Source of the DNA: Geosiphon pyriformis
Lineage: Eukaryota > Glomeromycota > Glomeromycetes > Archaeosporales > Geosiphonaceae
Length of the DNA stretch: 64,000 nt
Assembly: GCA_016748015.1 (NCBI GenBank)
Contig: JAAOMT010000512.1
Location: 1,737,598 to 1,801,597, forward strand
Reading direction: 5' to 3'
Each line of letters begins with the position of its first letter. Positions within the stretch are counted from its first letter, which is position 1. The translations under genes were made by a program, and so were the position numbers. Below are positions 20,204 to 30,715 of this stretch, in pieces. The notes under the pieces were generated by a model. It saw nothing but the letters and a program-made list of their open reading frames with translations. It did no database searches and had not been told where the DNA came from.

Positions 20204-21176
20204 TGTTACAGGTGATTCTTTGGGGTGTTGAGTAAATAACAAACCTGTAACTTGGTGCACAAAGTAATTGGTGACAATGATAATCTGAAGGTCTTTTATT
20301 TGAAGGTTTTCCAATCGAGTTCTTTGTATAATAGACAGAGATTCAATGGTAACAGTTTATCAGTAGTTTCCTGAAACCATAGTTTCGTCAATTGCTTGCT
20401 CAGCTTGATGGTTGATGATTCTCTTGGTACGATATCCTCCGTAAGTATATACCAGTGCTGTTTCCTGATGTCAGTTCCTCTGTAAGTCCTCCAAGAGTAA
20501 GTATTGTTTAAGCAAGTTTATTTCTTCATAAGTCCTCTAAGAATAAGTATTGTTTAAGCAAGTTTATTCCTCCATAAGTCCTCCAAGAGTAAGTATTTTT
20601 TAAGTAAGTTTTATTCCTCCATAAGTTTTCCAAGAGTAAATCCTTTAATCAAGTTAGTAGACAACAAAGAAAATAAAGAAAGATAAAAGAGAAAATAAGA
20701 AATAAGCCAAGACAATTTGCAAGTTAGTATCCTGTCAATAGCCATGATCAAGAGCTATTGTTCCAGTATGGTTAAGTATCAGTTACTATCAACATGAAGT
20801 ATTGATAGTAAAGAATGAATTTGATATAGGGAATAATTATTTATTTAAGGATTATAGTAACTAAGCTAAGAATTTTTCGGGTCAATTCTGTCTTTTCTGC
20901 TTCTAATGCTACTGCTATATATATATATTTGAGATTCCTCAATTTTTCAATTCCTTGCAACAAGAATCCTAGAATTCCTGGAATCCTGCAATTCCTGATG
21001 AGAGGAATTCTGGAATTCTGGAATCCTGTGATTTCTTGTTGGAGAATCCTAAAATTCCTGGAATCCTGCAATTCCTCTGAGAGAAATCTTGGAATTCCAC
21101 ATTTACTATATCTACATCTGATTGGCTAATATCTACTGACTAATAATACTATATTTTCTATATTCTAGGAGTAACA
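20204..21176 (-). repeat. Ty3-A 5' LTR
   Basis: Begins TGTTACAGG and ends GTAACA in plus coordinates; 973 bases. It holds the four CATAAGTCC units (20478-20640), the AACAATAGCTCTTGATCATG-type block read in reverse near 20745, a TATA-like run at about 20914-20929, and the GGAATTC array at 20940-21100. In element orientation the array lies directly upstream of the TATA box. Confidence 0.92.
20940..21100. repeat. GGAATTC/GGAATCCTG array in Ty3-A 5' LTR U3
   Basis: Five or more partial units such as AGGAATTCTGGAATTCTGG and ATTCCTGGAATCCTGCAATT, longer by about 60 bases than in the partner LTR. TTCTGGAA and TTCCTGGAA pairs occur repeatedly. It stands just upstream of the TATA box on the minus strand. 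Confidence 0.8.
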
Positions 21177-22715
21177 GTGGCCTTTACTCTGGTGCTTGGT
21201 GTTACTTTCAAGATCAAATTGGCTTATGTTAAGGCTGTTTTTCAGTCTGTGCATGGTTTTTTAGGTGCAAAATCAGTTGTATAAGACAATGTGAAGCTTT
21301 TCTGTGTGGAGTTTGCTTCCCAAATCTCTTTGGATGCTGCATTTTTGGTTGAGCTTACAAGCTCTGTTTGCCTTGCCACTCTTAAGATTGCCAAGTCTTT
21401 GGTGGTTTCTGAATCTGACTCCTCTTTTGCTGCTGTTGCACTGTGTGATGTGTTTTTGAGTATATTTGCTACTGACATTAAGGCAGCTTTCAGTATTTTT
21501 GGTGTAGTTACTTATATTGTGCTGAAACCTGCTGGCATTTGGCAGTATGTAGTAGTCTATTTTGAGAATTTGGTTGCTGCTATATCTGTTCTCAATCACT
21601 GATCAGTTTTGGTGGACAAAAATCGGATTCTTTCTTTTGTAAATTAACAAGAAACAATTGTGTCTTGTGATAGGTTTAAGGCCAAGTTGATCAATCTTTC
21701 TTCTGGCTGCACTGCATTTGAAATCAGTAATATGGTTTCTCAAATTGGTGGTCAGACTTGTTTTATTCCTCAGTCTTTTAATTTTGGTTGTTGTTTTTGT
21801 TTTGCTCTGGTTACATTTGGCTCTTGAACTAATTTGGATCTTGCTGTTATTAAAACTAATACATTAAGAAAGTGCTGTATCTGGTGAGAAACTTCTGGTT
21901 GTCGGCATTGTTTTTGGTGTTAAGAGATAGGTCACTTAGCCATGGACTAAAAGGTTGCTTTACCTTCCTCTTTTAAGGCTTCCAAGATGTTTAAACCACA
22001 TTTTGTTGGTTTTTTGTCTTATACAAAGGCATCTGTTCCCCCTGTTCTTTCTGAGTTTTCTCTTTTGGTGGTTGCTGCTGCTCCTGTTGCTGTTGTAAAT
22101 TCTTTGGTGTTTTCTCGGCTGATGTCTCTGAAATCTGATTTGGCCAAGCTTTCTGTTTTGGTTGAATTTATTGTTAAGCCTGTTGGCTCTATGGTCAAAG
22201 TTTTTAAACAATTTGTTAATGGTGATCTGGTTTCAAGTTCTGCTCTTGGCCTCAAAGTTAATAAAGTTTTGGTTCACATGAGTATTTTTAGTAGAGCTGT
22301 TGATAAGTTGAAGTAAAAGGTGGTTGCTCTGAAAACTGAATGTGGTTTTAAGGATGTTGATATGTCTGGCCCTTATGTAAATTTGTTATCTTTTAATAAT
22401 GATATGTTTTCTAATTTAATGTCTCTTTGGAAACATGAATCTGCTGCTATAAAAGCTAATGCCTTTAAGACAGCTGAGTAGTTGGTTAGATTAGTTAATA
22501 ATAGTACTACATTATTTGAGATTGTTCAAAAGATGTTTTTTTTTGGATAAGTTTTCTTCTGGTGCATCAATATAATATAGCCTAAACTGGCTTGAGTAGC
22601 TGGTTACATGTAGTAAGTACATAAACCATATTTAGTCCTGAATTACTTAGTTTGGTCCTAATTTTTAGATAATGGTTGGGCCATACTTGTTAAATTCATA
22701 ATAAAAAAAAAACAT
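21177..22715 (+). pseudogene. LINE-E ORF1, second part, and 3' end
   Basis: ORF1 continues from 10861: AFTLVLGVTFKIKLAYVKA, DNVKLFCVEFASQISL, an RRM-like ADIKAAFSIFGVVTYIVLK and VVVYFENLVAAISVLNHW, then GCTAFEISNMVSQIGGQTC, and a zinc knuckle CFWC-EIGH (21910-21945) whose last Cys position is now a stop. A long Val/Ser-rich part follows (22000-22316) and ends with SLWKHESAAIKANAFKTAE. From about 22487 the sequence is a 3' untranslated end finishing in AATAAAAAAAAAA at 22701-22712. No reverse transcriptase ORF2 lies between, so this copy is an ORF1-only LINE. Stops are TAG, TAA or TGA where Trp or Gln is expected. Confidence 0.78.
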
Positions 22716-22942
22716 TTTTAAAAGCTAAAAAACATTAATATTAAAATTTATTAGCAAAATTCCACAATTTAACAAAAAACCAATAATATTAAACAAATAA
22801 CAATCAATTAAAATTTTTTTTTTCATTTAATAAGTAAAGTCCAAACACTACTTAGAACTATACATCAATGAAATGATCTAAACTAAGTGTGAATTATGCA
22901 TTTTCTACACATGACCAGCCACTCGAGCCAGTCAGAACAACA

Positions 22943-24346
22943 CTATACACTTATATTAACAGAAACCAGATCACCAATACCTGAAAAAAATGAACAAGAC
23001 TTGCAAAAGCCAAAATAGACACCAAAAGCTTCAGCAATACCAAGTAATTTAATCACACCAGCCGAGAACCCTGAAACCAAACCAGAGACCAAGATGAGGA
23101 TTGAGCCATTTACAGAGATCAGGCCATTCTTTTCCATAAATGCACGATGCTTAGCACGGACCAACCAAATGTTATTCCTGAAGGCAAGACAAATAGATTG
23201 CACAAAATCAGAAATTCTAATACAAGTAATTTTGGGATCATGGAAGACAGAAATAGCCTCCCAAAGCCAACTATTGAAAACAAAACCTTTGTAAAGAGCT
23301 GAGAAAACCAGGAAATTTAAAGCACAGGTTGACAGCAGTTGCAACACACCCAAAGAAGGAAGAGAGAGACCAGAAAGCACCCTCCAAGAAGACATACAAG
23401 ATTCCAAGACCTGACAACAAGCTGAATCATTAACCACACAAGAAAACACGTGGTCAGACACTTCGACCTCACCACAATACAGATACAAAACATTAGGGTA
23501 ATATTTGTCATAAATGTGCTTCCGAACAGCTATGGGAAGCTGACAGTACAAAGCTTTCATGAAGTAAGTTTGAGTATTAGCAGTCAGCCTGTTGGTAAAA
23601 TCAGTGGCCATATGCAAATCAGAGTGCCAAACTCTGGAAGAACAAAGCCAATTGACATCTGAACACAAATCACTATCTAGAAATCTAGAACCAGACCTGA
23701 CCTCCCAACACGCTCGACAAACAGCATAAAAAACATCACGAACAAAATGCCTAGAATTACCAGATACAACACCACCATCTGCCAATAAAAAATGTTCATT
23801 AACACAAGGAGGAAGATACCAACCAGAGAGAGACACAGTGTCAGTGAGGCTATCAGTTTAATCATTCCCCAAGATACTAAAGTGGCCCTTAACTTTGCAC
23901 TATTTAACTCTCAAATTCTTACTGCAAATAACATTTCTGATATGCTGATGCTCGATCTAATACTGATTGCGAAAATCAGAATACATTAGGTCAAACTCTG
24001 ACTTGTAAGCATCTAAAGCCATCTAATTATCCAAAAACAGATGGACAGAACAAGCCACAGACACACACTCTAGAACCAATGCAATAGCCTGCAGCTCCAC
24101 TAAAGTGGATGACATTAAGCCCTGAACACTGACATCCAACCCCAAATTAATGTTCTTAAAAAAGACAGCAGCTCCGGCTCTACAACCAATTGTGTCCAAA
24201 TTTTTTACTGAACCATTCATGTATACAGACAAGCTATCAATGTCAACCTGAGAAAGATGATCACAGACAGATATAAAATCATCAGAACCATGAATGTCCA
24301 GAGGGTCAACACCAGCCAATGCCAAGGGAGAAGAACGAGAAGCCAC
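22943..24346 (-). pseudogene. LINE-F RNase H and C-terminal domain
   Basis: At 24346-24023 an RNase H is recognisable: SVYMNGSVKN (family DGS, the first Asp now Asn), LVELQAIALVLE with Glu, and HLFLDN with Asp. After stops, KVKGHFSILGND carries the last Asp region. The following 297-residue open frame (23836-22943) has a Cys/His pattern CRACW, YLYCGEVEVSDHVFSC and HVFSCVVN, the CxxC-xnHxxxC zinc-like motif often found at the end of LINE ORF2, and a hydrophobic tail. The RNase H removes RNA template during target-primed reverse transcription. Confidence 0.75.
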
Positions 24347-26860
24347 AAGAAAAGCAACAGAAATATCAAACCAATTGGGAACTGGACCATGAGGATCCAG
24401 TCTCTTCTACTTCTTAAAAGTGTGCTAGCTAAAGACACTACCAAAACAATCACGAAGCTGGTCCACAAAAACAATGCCATACTGCCAGAGAGAAGGTAAA
24501 ATTTTACAAAACAGAGACTCACCAAGAACAACAGACATAGGTACTCCACTGTGAAACCAAAAAAAGCTGGCCAAAAAGCTGCCCAAAGATAACTTGCAGT
24601 CAAAAAAAATGTGAACCATACCAGCTAAGAAATTATTTGAAACATTGACACAAATACGAGCAGAAGAGACCAATGGATGGATAGATTGCCAACACTAAAC
24701 CTGTAAGTCATGAAATCTGTGACCGAACAAGCATCCAAAATCCCACTAGAGTTTGCAAAACTAATAAGCAAGGCAACTTTACTCTCAGATTGACATTGCA
24801 AAAAAGACTTCAAACCATAAAAAGAGGGGTGGTGAATTGTATTACTAGAAAAGTCCAGTAGAAGACCAGATTTTAGCTTCAAGCCCTTACAGATCAAAGC
24901 ATCCCATTTGTTGCACACACCAACAGGAATAAAACTAAACTGTGTCCTATAGCTTACAATAGAGTGGAGAACTGTCAAAACCAAATACAAAAACTGTTTA
25001 TCCAAGACAATTTTTTTCAACACCAAATTAGTGAAAAAACAAACATCCAAATATGCTCTCACCAAACTAGGTTTGGAAAAACTCTCTGTTGAAAGAAAAA
25101 TACCCAAGTATCTATGAGACTCCTCCTTTTTGGCAATTGAAATAGGCAGATCACTGATAGTGAGAGAAGGATTGCTGATTCTATTGTTAATAGGAATCAC
25201 CACTGTTTTGTCATTGTTAATTGAAATATCATTGATCCGAAAAAATTTACTGACAATGTTGAAAATATGTTGAGTAGCGCTTTAACTATTACCAACCCAA
25301 ATCATATCATCAACAAAGACACCAGCAGCAAAAAAGAAGGAATGTTCAGCACAAGACTTGGCATGACTATTTTTGGAAATAAAATAAGAATTCAGCCTAT
25401 ATCCACATATACTCTCCTGGCACTTGACCTTACACAACAAAGGGTTATAAAATATTCACCACAAAAGGAGGGAGAAAACTTCTTCTTAATCCAGGCCATT
25501 ATGTACATGATAACCATTTGTCAAACCAAAATCAGTCATAATTCAGTTGATACAATTATTGTGAATGTTGCCAAAAAAACAAATAAATCTGCTACACATC
25601 TTAATCCTAACTAAACTATTTTTGAGATGTTCCCAGCCAACCGAATCATATGTTTTCTACATGTCCTGCAGAACCAGCCAGAGTTCTCAGTCCTTTTCCA
25701 AAGTATCTTCAACCACTGAACCAATTGTAAAAATAGGAGACTGAATCATTATATCCTTTAAAACCAAGAAGTTGTCCCCATGAAAGATATCAAAAGCACT
25801 ACATACCAAGAAGATTCTGTCAGAAAAAATCTTAGAAAGAATTTTACAAGCTGTTTCGATCAAAGCAATAGGACAAGTATTGGTTAAGACACCCTTCCAC
25901 TCATATGGTTTAGAAATTATCGAGACCCAGGCTTTTTTCCAAGGGCCAGATACCAATTCATTAGACAAACAAAGATTCAAAATCACCAAAAGCATATCCA
26001 GAACAGACTTATCACAATGTTTCCAAAGTTCATTCAAGATACCAGACAAACCAACAGCTTTGTCATCAGGCAAGTCAGAAACCACTCCAAAAAATTCATC
26101 AAAACCAATTAGGCATATTATATCAGAAAAGACCTCATCAAAAACATAATCCAAAGGTTGATATTGACAGCACCAATTAATCAAGATATCATTAGCAACA
26201 TAATGCTTCCTGGTTTATCCCTCCATAATCACATCTACCTTAGACTTAACCAAATCAGGCTTCAAAATCAGATCATTATTAACCACCAGATAGTCTAGCA
26301 CCACTTTATGGAAAGGACACTCTAGTACACTCCTGATCATATGACTCTTGTTGACCTTGAAGCTCTCCATTTTTTTATCAATAGCAGACCTGATGTTAGC
26401 TTTCTTAGCTCTCAGAGATTCAGTGATTTTGAAAGCATGATAAAACTTTCTAGCACCAAAAAAAGCAGAACAAATATGATCAGAACCAGCTCCAGAGTCC
26501 ACCAGATTTTGAACAACAGAAGACTTGACATTGTCCACAGAACTCCAACATTTTATAAGATAAACAAAGTGTCCAGCATCTTCCCCATATAAAGCCTTGA
26601 CAATCTTAAAAACCAAAAGCTCTAATTTATGAAACTTTGAAGAATCTTTAATGAAAACTTTATCAAACTCCTTAAACCACTTTTTTTTGAAAATTTTGTT
26701 AGCTAAAAGAGTCATAATTTTGTGCACAACACACCATATAGCGTCCAAATCTGAAAACCTTAAAGACACAGCAAATTCACTTGAGAACATTGCAGTATTT
26801 GCCAGCATAGAACGTTTAAAATTATTCTATTTGATCTTATCAACACTCTTAAAATTGAAT
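24347..26860 (-). pseudogene. LINE-F reverse transcriptase (ORF2 middle part)
   Basis: Non-LTR reverse transcriptase. In order: a lead region with KKWFKEFDKVFIKDS and RSAIDKKMESFKVNK (26808-26215), the block LPDDKAVGLSGILNELWKHC and WKKAWVSIISKPYEWKG then TCPIALIETACKILSKIF (26184-25800), and the catalytic FVDDMIWVG at about 25330-25300 with both Asp kept. After it come the SHRYLGIFLSTE block and a thumb-like part (25203-24625). Stops and shifts, for example between 25690 and 25400, divide it. FVDD rather than YADD is a known variant among non-LTR elements. Confidence 0.82.
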
Positions 26861-27610
26861 TTCCATCAATCCTTATTTGCCTGTTTGTGAAAGAAGTTTA
26901 ATCTTGTATCTAAAAAGCCACCCAAACCCAAAGACACAGAAACAGCTCTGTGATCTGTGTCAAAATGCTCATTGACAACAAAAACACCATGCTGCATTAC
27001 TGCATTCACCAGATTTGAGGAAACAAATACATAATCAATCGTTTTTAAAACACCTTGAAAATTGCTCCAAGTTGGCACCTTAGCAAAGAAGCTCCCACCC
27101 AAAGAATTAACTAAACCCAAGTTGTGGCATCTTTTAAAATTAGCACACTTACGAAAGCCATCTTTATTGAAATCACCACTAAGAATGACAAAAGATGATT
27201 CATTTACAGCCCTTGCAATCAAGGAATTGATCTCATCAGCTTGGAAAAATCAAGTAGCCAAGAAGACACCAGCATACAGACCCAGAATTGAAACTGAAAG
27301 TTTGTTTTTGAAAAGTAATCTAATACAGAAAAGACTACCCAAGACCTCAGAAACCTTATACACATGCCTGGCCAAAGATCTGTTCATAACAATCGCAACA
27401 TTAGCACCTACATAGCCAGAGTTCAAACCAGAAGAAAACACACAAACATTATTAAATTTGTCAACCAACCAAAGATGAGCCTTATTTTTTAACTTTGTCT
27501 CTGTGAAAATCGAAACCAAATTATCCATATCTTTATGCCATCTAACAATATCATCCTGTTTTGTAAGAACGTTCATACCTCTAACATTACACGTAGCAAC
27601 CCTTCACATA
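26861..27610 (-). pseudogene. LINE-F AP-type endonuclease (ORF2 N-terminus)
   Basis: Frames 27576-27250 and 27222-26866 give an apurinic-type endonuclease: NVLTKQDDIVRWHKD, IFTETKLK with the Glu, GYVGANVAIVMN, VSILGLYAG, then after a stop VILSGDFNKDGF (GDFN motif), KTIDYVFVSSNL and the terminal HFDTDHRAVSVSLGLG with the DH pair. This enzyme nicks target DNA to start reverse transcription. The one stop between the frames is TGA at about 27248, where Trp or Arg would fit. Confidence 0.82.
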
Positions 27611-29145
27611 AGATCACTCATTGAAAAGAAATTAGGAAAGTGGTACCATCAGCCAAAGCCAAACTATCAAAGTGAGCAGACAAGCTCAACACAGACCTGG
27701 AGAGGCCATCCAGCATTTTTTCCAGTTTGACAACATGAAGGGATACTGTTGAATCCACAATCAGAACAATCTTGTCACTAGTGGCTTCATCCGAATCCAC
27801 TCCTATCACTATATTCTCCCCTTAATTCTGTGATGGGGGGGTTACCAGCAGCTGACATCCAGGACTAGGCTGAGAAATTGCTGGCATAAGTGACTCCAAT
27901 CTCACTAATTTGTTCCACAAAGCTGACAAGACTGCTTTTAATACCAACCAGACATGATTCCAAGTTGTCCACAATTGGAGGGAGGGGTTTACCAATTTTA
28001 TTGAAACCAAGAGACATACTAGCATCATGAAAAGCATGCACAGGAGAAGCACCAACTATTAACACCCAAGTTTTACCACCAAAAGCCAAAAGACGAGAAA
28101 TAGAGGCAGACTTTTTTGTATAAATCCTAGTCAATTTGAACTGGTCTTGGGCTGAAAAGGAAGTCTTTCTGCTGCCCAGAGTCACAATATTCTTAACTGA
28201 CTGACAATTAAGAGATGTATGACCAAAACCTTTGTAAACTACACATGAAGTTTGAGAGAGACGAGATCAGTGAAGACTAACACCCTTTATAACTGAAGTC
28301 ACTGTTATAGCACCAACCAAATCCAATTCAGAATCAAAGCACACAATAGCACAGTGGGCACAAAAATAACTGACAGAATTATGATCAATGAAACAGGTCT
28401 TCCCACCAACAAAACCAATAAAATCCCACAAATCATGAACAGTGGTTCCCATGGGGAGAATATACAGCAAGACTCTGAAACTATCTCGGGCATCTCATGA
28501 CTGTTTGTCAATGTTAGCCCTGGTCACTTGTACTGTATCTTTCCTGATTAGGATGAACCATTTAGCAGCTAACAGATCAACTTGATTCTGATCTTTCAAT
28601 TTGATGATCACTTTTTGCCACAAATCTACCAGTTGCATTTTGATCATCTTAATTATCCCAAATTCAGACACAGTCATGCACACAGCCTCCACAGATGTTT
28701 TCACTGGGATCTCTTTCAGCACAATTGCCCAATTCATATAATTGTTGCCAGAGCACTTAAGATCAGTGTTTACCACAACACCACAATCATTTGCCAATTT
28801 TGCTGCAGCCATCATTGCTTCATCAGAAATAAAAAAAGCCCGAATTATTTCACCAAATTTTGAGGGGATAGAGGCCCCCCCAAAACCATTCACACCAGAA
28901 AAAATTTTTCTGACATAAGCTAATTTCTCTTGAGATGACTTGCCAGCCACCATTTTAAGATCAATATCCAGAGTAAAAGATTTTCTGACTGAGACCTGCA
29001 CTGTATGTTTGAGAGAGAGAGAAGAAGGAAGAGAGTGTGACCCATCCAAAATATTATCATCATCATTTTCTATGCCAAAGTTAATAGTGCTAAGAGACTT
29101 CCCAAGAGTATGCTTGGTAACAATCTTTTTGGGACCTTAAGGCAT
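27611..29145 (-). pseudogene. LINE-F ORF1, main part
   Basis: Starting at the Ty3-B edge: GPKKIVTKHTLGKSL, FGIENDDDNILDGS, KHTVQVSVRKSFTLDID (29049-28495 frame), GVNGFGGASIPSKFGEIIRA, an RRM-like part with VLKEIPVKTSVEAV and FGIIKMIKMQLV, then LYILPMGTTVHDLW, a zinc-knuckle relic CVVYKGFGHTSLNC (28243-28202, second Cys now Tyr), and ISRLLAFGGKTWVLIVG. It is the RNA-binding ORF1 protein. The gene is broken by Ty3-B, stops at 28497 and 28265, and frame changes near the C-terminus. Confidence 0.8.
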
Positions 29146-30016
29146 TGTTACAGATGACTACTTCTGGTGTTAGATTAAATAACAAACTCATAACTTGGTG
29201 CTCAAATCTAATTGCAGTTAATAGTGATCTGAAGATTTGTGTCTGAAAGGTTTGTATTCAAAGAGTTTGGTTGAGTTCTTTGTATAATGGACAGAGATTC
29301 AATGGTAATAGTTTTATTTGTAGCTTCCCAAAACCGCAGCTTTGTTAATTTTTTTCTCAGCTTGATGGCTGGTATTCCTTCTGGTAAGCTATCCTCAATC
29401 AAGTGTTCTACCCTTATTTCTGGGTCTTTTACCAGTCATGTTTAACCTGACATCAGTACCCCATGTGTTAATTCTTAATAGAATTAGTAAACAACAATAA
29501 AATTAAAGCAAGAAATAAAGAAAAAAAAAGAAAATAAAGAAAGAAAAAAAATAAGCCAAGGCGATTTGCAAGTTAGTATTCCATTAATAGCCATGATCAA
29601 GAGCTATTGTTCCAGTGCGGTTAAGTATCAATTACTATCAACATGAAGTGTTGATAGTGGCAGTGGGTTTGAGATAACAAACAGTTATTTATTTGTGGTT
29701 TGGAAAGTTGTCTAGATAAAATCTAAACTGAGAGGTCTGTCTTTTTAGCTTCTAATCCTACTGCTATATATACATAATTGAGATTCCTTAATTTCTCAAT
29801 TCTTTACAACAAAAATTCTGAAATTTCTGGAATCCTGCAATTTCTTTAAGAGGAATTCTGGAATTCTAGAATCCTGCAATTCTTTGTGAAAATCCTGTAA
29901 TTCCTGGAATCCTGCAATTCCTAAGAGGAATTCTGGAATTCCATATTTTACTATGTCTACTTCTGATTGGTTAATAACCATGTTAATATATATTCCCTAT
30001 ATTTCTATAAGTAACA
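29146..30016 (-). repeat. Ty3-B 3' LTR
   Basis: 871 bases, TGTTACAG to AAGTAACA. It has TATA-like TATATATACATAATTG at about 29763, the GGAATTC/GAATCCTG array at 29815-29945, and the block GTTCTACCCTTATTTCTGGG shared with Ty3-C LTR in reverse. The partner LTR (38488-39274) is 84 bases shorter, mainly because it lacks array units. Confidence 0.9.
29810..29945. repeat. GGAATTC/GGAATCCTG array in Ty3-B 3' LTR U3
   Basis: At least four partial units (AGGAATTCTGGAATTC, GAATCCTGCAATTC, TTCCTGGAATCCTG). The other Ty3-B LTR keeps only about one and a half units at 39165-39200. The array adjoins the TATA box in element orientation. Confidence 0.8.
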
Positions 30017-30031
30017 TTATTCTCTCCTTTT
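30017..30031 (-). other. Ty3-B polypurine tract
   Basis: Minus strand AAAAGGAGAGAATAA directly before the 3' LTR, identical to Ty3-A. Confidence 0.8.
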
Positions 30032-30715
30032 AATATTGAGCTCTGTCAAAATCTAACTCTGTTAATTCCCCTTCTTGAAGTATTTTCTGAATTTTATTTT
30101 CGAGAATTACTTGTGTTATTTGAGTCTGTAATTTTTCAAATTGAGTGTTGATGATCTTTCCTAATTGATTATTGGTAACTATATCCATTGCTTTGTTGAG
30201 TAAGATTTCTGGTCGATCCTAAAATGCTGTGTGTATTTGGTATATGGCTCGGGCCTGTGTGAATAAGTTGTTCTTTCCCACAAAATGTTCTAATTGTTGT
30301 AGTATTCTTGTGTCGAATAATTGCTTTGTTTTATCTGTATATAGATTCTGGATATTCACGTGTTGTCCCAAGTAAAAATAACAATAGTTTCTTGGAAATT
30401 GTTGTATCCACCAATTCCAAGTTTCTTTAGTCAACTCTTGGTATAGTGACTCTTTTATCAACTTTTTTATTGCTAATTTTACTTTCACAATAATTTTGTC
30501 AATGGTATTTTCTGTTTTTTTCTGTGTTTTATGTGGTGATGTCTTTCTAGTGTCTTAATATTAGATTGTTTGTTGATTAATTGTAATTTTCATCTCTTGG
30601 TGTTGAATCAATTGAAAGAGTTGTTGTGCTAGTAAGTGGATGTTGTCTGTAATTCCCATTTTTCTGATATTTCTTGTCATGTCTATCATGTCTTTATATA
30701 TTCTTTTGATGGATT
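30032..30715 (-). pseudogene. Ty3-B post-integrase ORF, unknown function
   Basis: Counterpart of 12466-11786. The open part 30488-30219 reads VKLAIKKLIKESLYQELTK, WNWWIQQFPRNYCYF, LGQHVNIQNLYTDKTKQLFD and FVGKNNLFTQARAIYQ. The frame upstream has IHPKNI-type basic residues and stops. Nearly the same residues as Ty3-A across the core, with most base differences being transitions, which suggests the protein was once under selection. Confidence 0.6.

Larger units (their letters stand above)
10862..21176 (-). mobile_element. Ty3-A: complete-length Ty3/gypsy element with both LTRs
   Basis: Minus-strand element with LTRs at 10862-11770 (3' LTR) and 20204-21176 (5' LTR), both with TGTTA.../...GTAACA ends. 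The flanks share GTGG (10858-10861 and 21177-21180), a 4-base target-site duplication. Inside, in element order: primer binding site, gag with zinc knuckle, protease, Cys-rich module, dUTPase, reverse transcriptase, RNase H, integrase, extra ORF, polypurine tract. The element lies within the ORF1 of LINE-E. The two LTRs differ at many sites, nearly all transitions, and by a repeat-number change, so the insertion is old. Confidence 0.93.
22817..29145 (-). mobile_element. LINE-F: long non-LTR retrotransposon, 3' and main part
   Basis: Minus-strand LINE with ORF1 (29145-27618), endonuclease, reverse transcriptase and RNase H. Its 3' end is at the T run 22817-22826, that is a poly(A) on the minus strand. 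Its 5' part lies beyond Ty3-B, at 39740-39275. It meets LINE-E tail to tail, about 100 bases apart. Several stops and frame changes make it inactive, but all the domains are recognisable. Confidence 0.88.

Noticed and set aside
22943-23836. Long open frame as a host membrane protein because of its hydrophobic tail
   Set aside because: It directly follows RNase H of LINE-F in the same sense, has the CxxC/H motif of LINE ORF2 ends, and precedes the poly(A).
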